From assembly GCA_031273515.1 (NCBI GenBank), contig JAISRU010000211.1:1-6585 (forward strand): 6,585 nucleotides of DNA. Reading direction: 5' to 3'. This DNA is from Bacteroidales bacterium (GTDB taxonomy: Bacteria; Bacteroidota; Bacteroidia; Bacteroidales; WCHB1-69). This document shows positions 1 through 5,651 of the stretch, in pieces. A model generated the notes under the pieces. That model made no database searches and was not told where the DNA came from. It saw only the letters and a list, made by a program, of their open reading frames with translations. The position numbers and the translations under genes were made by a program. Position 1 is the stretch's first letter; each line of letters opens with the position of its first letter.

Positions 1-118
1 ATTTGAAATGCACCCGGGGACTATATGATATTCTATTGCTACTGCAGTTGTTTTGTTGGAAAAATCAGGTGGAAATGAGGTTTTTGTTCTACCAACATTT
101 TGTCCCTAACGGGACAGG
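1..118. other. Non-coding debris upstream of the R-M cassette
   Basis: I see no convincing gene here. A reading frame opens at a TTG (position 3) and runs to 197, but it crosses a hairpin and a repeat, has no family resemblance, and its translation is low in complexity at the start. I treat it as spurious. In another frame an open stretch enters from the left edge and stops at a TGA at 26-28, which could be the very end of an upstream gene whose body lies outside the window. The stretch from about 75 to 116 looks like the kind of dispersed intergenic repeat found in Bacteroidales. That is an impression from memory and was not checked by a search. Confidence 0.5.
101..116. repeat. Perfect 6-bp-stem hairpin
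   Basis: TGTCCC and GGGACA form a perfect 6-bp stem around a TAAC loop. No T-run follows, so this is a poor candidate for a factor-independent terminator. It is more likely the core of a dispersed intergenic repeat. It ends 2 nt before the left copy of the 41-bp direct repeat. Confidence 0.6.
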
Positions 119-159
119 CGTGGGTATTTGCGTCCGAATGGCACAATCAATTTTCAATT
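119..159 (+). repeat. 41-bp direct repeat, left copy
   Basis: This stretch is identical, base for base, to 2058-2098. It starts CGTGGGTATTTGCG and ends CAATTTTCAATT. The match breaks at 118 (G against A) and at 160 (T against C). The two copies lie 1,939 bp apart and bracket both R-M genes together with their promoter. They could be target-site or recombination repeats left by acquisition of the cassette, or two members of a dispersed repeat family. Confidence 0.9.
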
Positions 160-213
160 TATTAAATCCTGATCCAGATAATTTGGGACAACCATAATCT
201 CAATAAAAAGGTG

Positions 214-221
214 TACCTTTG
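214..221 (+). promoter_or_regulatory. Bacteroidetes -7 promoter element for the R-M operon
   Basis: TACCTTTG matches the Bacteroidetes -7 consensus TAnnTTTG exactly and lies 26 nt upstream of the endonuclease ATG. The nearest upstream TTTG (182-185) is 28 nt away, longer than the usual spacing of about 20, so the -33 element is weak or absent. The start of transcription would fall near 226-228. I found no second TAnnTTTG in the 3' part of the endonuclease gene, so the methyltransferase probably depends on this promoter too. Confidence 0.65.
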
Positions 222-241
222 TAGAAATTTTTACAAAGATA
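214..241. promoter_or_regulatory. Near-perfect palindrome over the R-M promoter, candidate operator
   Basis: The left half TACCTTTGTAGAAA and right half TTTTTACAAAGATA pair at 12 of 14 positions around a centre between 227 and 228. The two mismatches are 216/239 and 224/231. The palindrome includes the whole -7 element and the expected transcription start. Its symmetry suits a dimeric DNA-binding protein better than an mRNA hairpin, because the transcript would begin near its centre. No controller (C) protein gene is present, so the ligand could be the methyltransferase, the endonuclease or a host regulator. Confidence 0.55.
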
Positions 242-247
242 TAATGT

Positions 248-1108
248 ATGGTACTTTGGAATAATCATGCTGAAATACAGTTCTTTACTGAAGCATTGAA
301 AAATTTTGCTTCACCGGAACAACTTTTTTACAATCTGCACGATGGATATTTTGCATATATACCGAAAGGTAAAGATGCTGAAAATCAAACGCTGCAAAGC
401 AGAAACTCATTGATAGGACAATTCACTGAAAAATGGTGTAAAATGCTACTTGAACCAATTGCACAAAAATTGGGATTATATGTATTGAATAATGTCGTGT
501 GCGAAGAACTTGGACTGTCAAGACAAACGAGCGCCGACCTTGCATTTTGTACGACAAATCAAATACAACAACAAGCAGAAAACATAAAAATATTTTTTGA
601 AATTAAAATGAGTGTTGTGTCAAACTACAAATTTACTGCACCAAATAACATTGTGTTTGTTGGAGATTATAAACAACATAAAGGAAATCCTTCTTTACTC
701 CGCTCCGACTCAATGCTTAAAGCAATTGGAAAGTCTATTAATGTGCGAGTGTCAGGAATTTCTTCTACAAAAATACCCATTGTCATATTAGGCAACAGTC
801 CAATCACATCAAATTATATAAGAAAAGTAGATTTTCTCAAAACATCAGGTGTAATTCAAGGCTTTTGGTCATTAAATCCTCAGCCCACCGATACCGAATT
901 TGTCAAGGATACTCCTCATTTAGGATTTCAGACAATTATTGATGAAAATAAATTGTTTGAAAATTGTCAGGAACTTATTCAAACCGATATGAATTATTTT
1001 TCTTCGATGATTTCAAAAGCAAAACTTGGAGAGATAATTAAAATAGCAAGCCAAGAAAAAGATGATACAGCAAAAGCAGAAAAATTTTTAACCTTAATCC
1101 ATAATTAA
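248..1108 (+). CDS. Type II restriction endonuclease, PD-(D/E)xK type (predicted)
   Basis: This 286-residue protein is predicted to be the DNA-cleaving half of a type II R-M system. The main argument is its position directly before a DNA methyltransferase, with a 2-nt gap. A plausible PD-(D/E)xK core supports it: D97 in SADLAF, followed by E118 and K120 in FFEIK at the end of a hydrophobic strand. E61 (in FTEKW) and E86/E87 (in VVCEELGL) could add acidic residues to the site. An in-frame TAA at 242-244 lies just upstream, so the ATG at 248 is the earliest possible start; an ATG at 244 is in another frame and soon stops. The gene is visibly richer in A and T than the operon downstream, which fits horizontal transfer. 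I cannot assign the recognition sequence or a named subfamily. The fold call is by motif only. Confidence 0.72.
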   Translation: MVLWNNHAEIQFFTEALKNFASPEQLFYNLHDGYFAYIPKGKDAENQTLQSRNSLIGQFTEKWCKMLLEPIAQKLGLYVLNNVVCEELGLSRQTSADLAFCTTNQIQQQAENIKIFFEIKMSVVSNYKFTAPNNIVFVGDYKQHKGNPSLLRSDSMLKAIGKSINVRVSGISSTKIPIVILGNSPITSNYIRKVDFLKTSGVIQGFWSLNPQPTDTEFVKDTPHLGFQTIIDENKLFENCQELIQTDMNYFSSMISKAKLGEIIKIASQEKDDTAKAEKFLTLIHN

Positions 1109-1110
1109 TC

Positions 1111-1986
1111 ATGAAAAAAAAGACAGGAACAACGACAAGTGTATTTGGCACAAGCGGACGAATTAATCATGACAGTTCAAAATTCTATGATTCAAAATTA
1201 TATAAAGAACTTGGAGAAAAATCGGATGTAGATAAATGCTTGAATGAATTTCCAAAAGATATAGAAAATAAATTTATTCTAGGATCTGCTGAAAACATGA
1301 AAGAAATACCCAATAATTCAGTACATTTAATGATAACCTCTCCGCCATATAATGTTTCAAAAGAATATGATGACGACTTGTCATTAAACGATTATCTACA
1401 ATTGTTAGAGAATTCATTCAAAGAAACATATAGAGTGCTTGTCAACGGAGGCAGAGCTTGTATAAATGTTGCAAATCTTGGACGTAAACCGTATATTCCA
1501 CTTTCAGATTACATATCCAAGATGATGATAAAAATTGGATTTAATATGCGAGGTGAAATTATTTGGAATAAAGCAGCAAGTGCAAGTCCGTCGACAGCGT
1601 GGGGAAGTTGGCAAAGTGCGGCAAATCCAATTTTAAGAGATATTCATGAATACATTTTAATTTTTTCAAAAGGAGATTATAATCGCGTAAAAGGCGAAAG
1701 AGAAAATACCATTACCAAAGAACAATTTATGGAATGGACGAAATCAATATGGACAATGAATGCCGAAAGCGCCAGACGAATAGGGCATCCTGCCCCATTC
1801 CCTGAAGAATTGCCATATAGACTTATTCAATTGTATTCTTTCAAAAATGATATAATACTTGACCCGTTTATGGGAAGTGGAACAACGGCAGTGTCTGCAT
1901 TAAAAAGCGAAAGAAAGTTTGTTGGATATGATATTTCTCAAGAGTATATTAATCTTGCTAATAAACGAGTAATACTAACTTGCTAA
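1111..1986 (+). CDS. Beta-class DNA methyltransferase (N4-cytosine or N6-adenine), R-M partner
   Basis: This 291-residue enzyme transfers a methyl group from S-adenosylmethionine to DNA and should protect the host from the neighbouring endonuclease. Catalytic motif IV, TSPPYN (76-81), comes before the SAM-binding motif I, DPFMGSGTT (251-259). That order defines the beta class (N6_N4_Mtase family). GYDIS (272-276) looks like motif II, and HPAPFPEELPYRLI (226-239) is the conserved stretch leading into motif I. Ser in SPPY, rather than Asp in DPPY, is more usual for N4-cytosine enzymes, so 4mC is the favoured product, though this is not decisive. The first 50 or so residues are polar and show no helix-turn-helix. 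The gene starts 2 nt after the endonuclease stop and shares its A/T-rich composition, so co-transcription is likely. No target-specific call is possible from sequence alone. Confidence 0.92.
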   Translation: MKKKTGTTTSVFGTSGRINHDSSKFYDSKLYKELGEKSDVDKCLNEFPKDIENKFILGSAENMKEIPNNSVHLMITSPPYNVSKEYDDDLSLNDYLQLLENSFKETYRVLVNGGRACINVANLGRKPYIPLSDYISKMMIKIGFNMRGEIIWNKAASASPSTAWGSWQSAANPILRDIHEYILIFSKGDYNRVKGERENTITKEQFMEWTKSIWTMNAESARRIGHPAPFPEELPYRLIQLYSFKNDIILDPFMGSGTTAVSALKSERKFVGYDISQEYINLANKRVILTC

Positions 1987-1990
1987 AGAG

Positions 1991-2105
1991 AATTGAGAAT
2001 TAGCTTACGCAAAAATATTCTGGATTGCTTCTTCGCTGACGCTCATCGCAATGACGACGTGGGTATTTGCGTCCGAATGGCACAATCAATTTTCAATTCT
2101 CAATT
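1991..2105. repeat. Small intergenic repeat element bounded by an 11-bp inverted repeat
   Basis: AATTGAGAATT (1991-2001) and its exact reverse complement AATTCTCAATT (2095-2105) bound a 115-bp stretch between the methyltransferase stop and the permease promoter. Inside are a segment with ATTGC (2024-2028) facing GCAAT (2048-2052) and the right copy of the 41-bp repeat. The inner part resembles dispersed intergenic repeats common in Bacteroidetes, and the layout resembles a very small non-autonomous (MITE-like) element. No coding capacity is seen. Mobility is inferred only. Confidence 0.5.
2058..2098 (+). repeat. 41-bp direct repeat, right copy
   Basis: This copy is identical to 119-159 and in the same orientation. 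It sits at the right end of the inverted-repeat-bounded element. Its last bases reach to within 16 nt of the -7 box of the permease operon and may supply part of that promoter. Recombination between the two copies would remove 1,939 bp containing the complete R-M system and leave one repeat. Confidence 0.9.
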
Positions 2106-2121
2106 AAATATGTTATCTTTG
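2091..2121 (+). promoter_or_regulatory. Promoter of the permease-peptidase-rsmI operon
   Basis: TATCTTTG (2114-2121) matches the Bacteroidetes -7 consensus TAnnTTTG. A weak -33-like TTTC (2091-2094) lies 19 nt upstream, inside the right 41-bp repeat. Transcription would start near 2127 and leave a leader of about 35 nt before the ATG at 2163. The leader is A/T-rich and has no Shine-Dalgarno sequence, as is usual in this phylum. Confidence 0.6.
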
Positions 2122-2162
2122 CGACTTGAAATATCTTTAAAAGAAATACATTCCATTTTTGC

Positions 2163-3425
2163 ATGAAGACATTACAACAACAACAATCTCAATCGTTCAG
2201 TTTGTTTATAATTGGATCGTTGTTTTTTATTTTTGGATTTATTACTTGGCTAAACAGTCAACTTATTCCCTTTTTGAAGCAGGTATGCGATCTCAAGACA
2301 GATACTCAAGCCTATCTTGTGACATTTGCGTTCTATATTTCCTATTTTTTCATGTCGATACCATCGTCGTATATTCTGAAAAGGACAGGCTTTACCAATG
2401 GGATGGTCTTGGGACTATTGGTTATGGCATTAGGATCGCTTTTGTTTATTCCTGCGGCGTTAGGTCAGCGGTATATCCTGTTTCTGACGGCTCTGTTTAT
2501 ACAAGGATCGGGACTCGCTCTTCTACAGACGGCTTCCAATCCTTATGTTGTCGTTTTAGGAAGTCCCGAAAGCGCCGCAAGACGCATCTGTCTGATGGGA
2601 ATATGTAATAAAACCGCCGGAATGATCGGTATTTTTATCTTCGGGACAATCCTGTTTTCCAATATGGAAGCAATATCTTCCAATCTGATCCACTTGACCG
2701 GAGAAGCATACGAAGCTGAATTACAAATGCTCTCCTCTCGACTGATTTTCCCTTATATCGTCATAGCCGTTGTTCTTTCATTGCTCGCTCTGATGCTGCT
2801 ACGGTCGAACTTGCCCAAAATCGAACCCGAAGAAAAAGAAGAAAATAAAGTAGAGAAGTCTGTTTTTTCGTCTTCTTATTTGTATCTGTGGTTTGGAGTG
2901 ATAGCTATTTTTGCTTACGTCGGAGCAGAGGTAATCACAATCGATACGCTGACGCTATATGGAAATTTTCATGGGTATGAAAGCGTTGTGGCTAAAAATT
3001 TCAGCGTATACAGTTTAATTGCGTTGACGGTCGGCTATTTAGTGGGGATTGTCCTGATGCCAAGATTTATCTCCCAACGAACCGCTTTGACCATATCCTG
3101 TGTGCTGGCGTTAATTTTAGTTTGTCTTGCGATAATTGTTCCTTCTTTACTATCCATTGGACTGATTATCGCATTAAGTTTCGCTCATGCAGTGATGTGG
3201 CCCTGTATCTGGCCCCTGTCGCTCAAAGGTCTGGGAAAACACACCAAAGCAGGCTCTGCCTTTCTGATTATGGCTATCGCAGGAGGCGCCCTTTTACCTT
3301 TGTTATATGGTCTGCTTTCTGAAATAAGCAATCGTCAGCGGGCATATCTGATTTTGATCCCGCTCTATATTTATATTTTATTTTTTAGTATCTACGGTTC
3401 TAAAACCGGCAAAAACAACATCTGA
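2163..3425 (+). CDS. FHS-family (FucP/GluP-like) sugar MFS transporter
   Basis: This 420-residue inner-membrane permease belongs to the fucose-galactose-glucose:H+ symporter family of the major facilitator superfamily. It has the usual 12-helix pattern with a charged central loop (about 218-232). Family signatures include FIFGFITWLN (22-31), the motif-A-like SYILKRTG (69-76), LALLQTASNPYVVVLG (118-133) and MGICNKTAG (145-153). Compared with E. coli FucP, the proton-coupling Asp46 position is Ser32 and the Glu135 position is Gln122, while the Asn162 equivalent, Asn149, is kept. The substrate is probably a hexose or amino sugar and cannot be fixed from sequence. The gene heads an operon: its stop is 2 nt from the peptidase start. 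A longer overlapping frame at 2159 is a shadow. Confidence 0.9.
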   Translation: MKTLQQQQSQSFSLFIIGSLFFIFGFITWLNSQLIPFLKQVCDLKTDTQAYLVTFAFYISYFFMSIPSSYILKRTGFTNGMVLGLLVMALGSLLFIPAALGQRYILFLTALFIQGSGLALLQTASNPYVVVLGSPESAARRICLMGICNKTAGMIGIFIFGTILFSNMEAISSNLIHLTGEAYEAELQMLSSRLIFPYIVIAVVLSLLALMLLRSNLPKIEPEEKEENKVEKSVFSSSYLYLWFGVIAIFAYVGAEVITIDTLTLYGNFHGYESVVAKNFSVYSLIALTVGYLVGIVLMPRFISQRTALTISCVLALILVCLAIIVPSLLSIGLIIALSFAHAVMWPCIWPLSLKGLGKHTKAGSAFLIMAIAGGALLPLLYGLLSEISNRQRAYLILIPLYIYILFFSIYGSKTGKNNI

Positions 3426-3427
3426 TT

Positions 3428-4726
3428 ATGTACAGAAAAAATCGAAAATATCTTTTATCGACAATGATTGGTCTGTTATTCACAGCGCAATCGTTACAGG
3501 CGCAGGACAGTCTTTATGCGCGCAATGTCATCGCAACGCTTGCTTCTCCCGCTTTTCACGGAAGAGGCTATGCCTTTAAAGGAGACTCGATTGCCGCCGA
3601 TTACATCAGTAAAGAATTTGGTCGACTAAATCTCAAAAGCAAAACGTCGGATTATTTTCAATCTTATTTTGTGTCGATGAATGTGTTTGAGCAGAACACC
3701 CGCATCGACTTTGGCGCAAATTATCCGACGACTTCTTTTTCGGATGCGATGCAGATTGCCATGTATTCGGCATCTGTAAAGGGCGACTTTAAAATCGTTC
3801 CCGCAACCGACGATATGCTTCTCAAGACACAGAAGACGTCTGCATTTAAAAACAAATTCATCGCGGTGGACATGAGTTCGGACAGCATGGACAAAGAGGT
3901 TCGGAAAGAATGGGGTCGGGTTATTCGCAACAATCTACTGAAGGCAAAGGGTTATGTTGTGCTCAAAGACAAACTAAGTCCTTATTCTCCGGGGGCGGGA
4001 ACGATAAAATCGGAACATACTACCGTTTATATCGTGAAAGACAGTATTTCGGGAAATCTGAAAAAGGTGTCTGTTGATCTGGACGCTCGTTTTATCGAAC
4101 AGTATGCGACCCAAAATGTCTTCGGATATATAGAGGGGACACGCTATCCTGACACTTTTTTTGTCATCGGAGCGCACTACGACCATTTGGGACAAGCAGG
4201 ACGGGATTACATTTTTCACGGAGCCAACGACAATGCCGCAGGAGTCGCCATGATGCTCGATTTAGCACGACATTATAGTCTGCCGGAAAACAGACCCGAA
4301 TATTCGATTGCATTTGTTGCCTTCAGCGGAGAAGAAATAGGACTATTGGGATCGTTTTATTTTGTAGATCATCCGCTTATTGAGATGAGTAATATCAAAG
4401 TAATGCTCAATCTCGATTTGGTGGGAACAGGTGAAGACGGATTTACTTTTGTCTGTGGAAAGACGTTTCCCGAAGAATTTGAGAAGTTTCTTTTTGTCAA
4501 TGAACAGAACGGCTATCCTCAGGATCTGGTTGCAAGAGAAGCAGCGCCGAACAGCGATCATTATCCTTTTTTCAAGAAGGGATGCAAAGCCCTGTTCATT
4601 TACGGTATGGGGAAATCGGGTGCATATCATCATCCTTCGGACACCTTGGAAAATTTATCAATGGGAGGATATACCCGTTTGGTACGAATGATAGTCGATT
4701 ATTTGAACTTGGACAATTCGCAATAA
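3428..4726 (+). CDS. Secreted M28-family zinc peptidase (aminopeptidase-like)
   Basis: This 432-residue protein has a Sec signal peptide: positive N-terminus, hydrophobic stretch about 9-20, probable cleavage after A25 in SLQAQ. No lipobox Cys is present, so it should be a soluble periplasmic or exported enzyme. Residues about 225-425 are the di-zinc M28 catalytic domain. The expected ligands are all visible: H250 (GAHYDH), D268 (GANDNAAG), catalytic E302 with E303 (SGEEIGLLG), D330 (NLDLVG) and H401 (HHPSDT). Residues about 120-210 lie where many relatives carry a PA-like insert. It should release N-terminal residues from peptides; the exact specificity is unknown. It lies between the permease and rsmI with 2-nt gaps on both sides, so it is translated from the same transcript. 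Confidence 0.93.
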   Translation: MYRKNRKYLLSTMIGLLFTAQSLQAQDSLYARNVIATLASPAFHGRGYAFKGDSIAADYISKEFGRLNLKSKTSDYFQSYFVSMNVFEQNTRIDFGANYPTTSFSDAMQIAMYSASVKGDFKIVPATDDMLLKTQKTSAFKNKFIAVDMSSDSMDKEVRKEWGRVIRNNLLKAKGYVVLKDKLSPYSPGAGTIKSEHTTVYIVKDSISGNLKKVSVDLDARFIEQYATQNVFGYIEGTRYPDTFFVIGAHYDHLGQAGRDYIFHGANDNAAGVAMMLDLARHYSLPENRPEYSIAFVAFSGEEIGLLGSFYFVDHPLIEMSNIKVMLNLDLVGTGEDGFTFVCGKTFPEEFEKFLFVNEQNGYPQDLVAREAAPNSDHYPFFKKGCKALFIYGMGKSGAYHHPSDTLENLSMGGYTRLVRMIVDYLNLDNSQ

Positions 4727-4728
4727 GG

Positions 4729-5412
4729 ATGGGAAAACTGTATATAGTGCCGACTCCAATTGGTAATCTGGAGGATATAACATTGCGGGCGTTGCGTATT
4801 CTTCGGAATGCAGACTGTATTCTGGCGGAAGACACCCGCGTAACAAAGAAATTGCTGAAACATTACGACATTGATAAACCTGTTTTGTCGTATCACCAAC
4901 ACAATGAGCATCAGCAGTTGAACAAGTATGTTGAACTTATTCTTACACACAGCATCATAGCCTTGGTGAGCGACGCAGGAACGCCCGGCATTTCCGATCC
5001 GGGGTTTTTGTTGATAAGGGAGTGTCTTCGCAGTCAGATTGCGATAGAATGTCTTCCGGGAGCGACAGCATTTGTACCGGCGCTTGTCAATTCGGGATTT
5101 CCGTCCGACAAGTTTTATTTCTACGGATTTCTTCCCCATAAAAAAGGACGCAAAACAGTCTTGGAGAAACTGTCGAAAATAGAAGAAACAATTATTTTGT
5201 ACGAATCTCCATTTCGTCTGCTCAAGACACTGGAACAGTTGAGGGAAGTCATGGGAGAAGATCGTCGGATATGCGTCTGTCGGGAGCTGAGCAAGATCTA
5301 CGAAGAAACCATTCGCGGAACAATTATCGAAGTCCATACATATTTCTCTACTAAGCCGGTCAAAGGAGAACTCGTTATCCTCATACAGGGATGGGAAATT
5401 GAATTGTCTTGA
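4729..5412 (+). CDS. rsmI: 16S rRNA (cytidine1402-2'-O)-methyltransferase RsmI
   Basis: RsmI uses S-adenosylmethionine to add the 2'-O-methyl group of C1402 in the ribosomal decoding centre. The 227-residue product carries the tetrapyrrole-methylase fold with the family signatures VPTPIGNLEDIT (7-18), LAEDTRVTKKLL (32-43), VSDAGTPGISDPG (80-92), CLPGATAFVPALVNSGF (108-124), FYGFLPHKKGR (131-141) and GELVILIQG (213-221). I chose the ATG at 4729 because the family's N-terminus begins there, 2 nt after the peptidase stop. The frame is open from 4582, but that extension would overlap the peptidase. The protein ends with the catalytic domain and lacks the short C-terminal domain of the 286-residue E. 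coli enzyme, as I believe is common in Bacteroidetes. It is the last gene of the operon. Confidence 0.96.
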   Translation: MGKLYIVPTPIGNLEDITLRALRILRNADCILAEDTRVTKKLLKHYDIDKPVLSYHQHNEHQQLNKYVELILTHSIIALVSDAGTPGISDPGFLLIRECLRSQIAIECLPGATAFVPALVNSGFPSDKFYFYGFLPHKKGRKTVLEKLSKIEETIILYESPFRLLKTLEQLREVMGEDRRICVCRELSKIYEETIRGTIIEVHTYFSTKPVKGELVILIQGWEIELS

Positions 5413-5450
5413 ACTGTGGTTTATCTGATGGACTATGATTTTCTTTTTCT

Positions 5451-5501
5451 CTGTGTAATTTCTGTGTATCTCTGAGTAACTCTACGATATTCTGCGGGAA
5501 G
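5451..5501 (+). repeat. Degenerate 10-bp tandem repeat (CTGTGTATCT-like)
   Basis: Units begin at 5451, 5462, 5472, 5482 and 5492: CTGTGTAATT, CTGTGTATCT, CTGAGTAACT, CTACGATATT and CTGCGGGAAG. The period is 10 bp with one extra base after the first unit, and similarity fades to the right. It resembles intergenic repeats I associate with Bacteroidetes genomes. No function is evident. Confidence 0.5.
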
Positions 5502-5526
5502 ACAATCCTTGTCGCTTTGCGCTCCT

Positions 5527-5550
5527 GTTCATTCGTTCACTTGTTCACTT
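5527..5550 (+). repeat. 8-bp tandem repeat, three units
   Basis: GTTCATTC, GTTCACTT and GTTCACTT follow each other without gaps; the last two units are identical. This could be a slippage-prone tract, but it lies about 60 bp upstream of the -7 box and so need not affect transcription. Confidence 0.7.
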
Positions 5551-5560
5551 GTATGCTTTT

Positions 5561-5587
5561 TGTCCGAAAATGTCCACCATTTGTCCA
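5561..5587 (+). promoter_or_regulatory. Three TGTCC boxes at about 10-bp spacing, possible regulatory site
   Basis: TGTCC occurs at 5561, 5571 and 5582; the last two extend to TGTCCACC. The spacing of 10 and 11 bp puts the boxes on one face of the helix, 24-50 bp upstream of the -7 element at 5611. This would suit an activator or repressor array, but three short matches can arise by chance. Confidence 0.3.
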
Positions 5588-5610
5588 CCTTATTTTGCGA
5601 TTGTTTGTAG

Positions 5611-5618
5611 TACCTTTG
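5611..5618 (+). promoter_or_regulatory. Bacteroidetes -7 promoter element for the secreted-protein gene
   Basis: TACCTTTG matches TAnnTTTG. The expected start near 5624 leaves a leader of about 28 nt before the ATG at 5652. No TTTG sits at the usual spacing of about 20 nt upstream; candidates lie 13 and 27 nt away. GAGG just before the start codon is too close to act as a normal Shine-Dalgarno site. Confidence 0.55.
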
Positions 5619-5651
5619 CAATTATTATTAACTCATTAAAATATTCGAGGT

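Larger units (their letters stand above)
5413..5651. other. Intergenic region with three short repeat arrays and a promoter
   Basis: This 239-bp gap between rsmI and the secreted-protein gene holds no credible gene. I see no stem-loop followed by a T-run that would serve as a clear terminator for the rsmI operon. It contains a degenerate 10-bp repeat, an 8-bp tandem repeat, a run of evenly spaced TGTCC boxes and a Bacteroidetes -7 element, each listed separately. Such mosaics of short repeats are frequent between Bacteroidales transcription units. Confidence 0.6.

Noticed and set aside
101..116. Factor-independent terminator
   Set aside because: The hairpin is not followed by a T-run and no clear upstream gene ends nearby.
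3..197. 64-residue open frame starting at TTG
   Set aside because: It crosses the hairpin and the 41-bp repeat, has no promoter or family resemblance, and is better explained as readthrough of repeat DNA.
2159..2608. 149-residue open frame overlapping the permease
   Set aside because: It is a frame-shifted shadow. The permease frame carries the family motifs and the right start.
4582..4728. N-terminal extension of rsmI
   Set aside because: It overlaps the conserved C-terminal part of the peptidase, and the RsmI family begins at the MGKLYIVPTPIGNLED sequence.
4699..5337. 212-residue open frame on the reverse strand
   Set aside because: It lies opposite rsmI, whose motifs are unmistakable. 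The translation is Cys- and Phe-rich without domains, so it is an antisense shadow.
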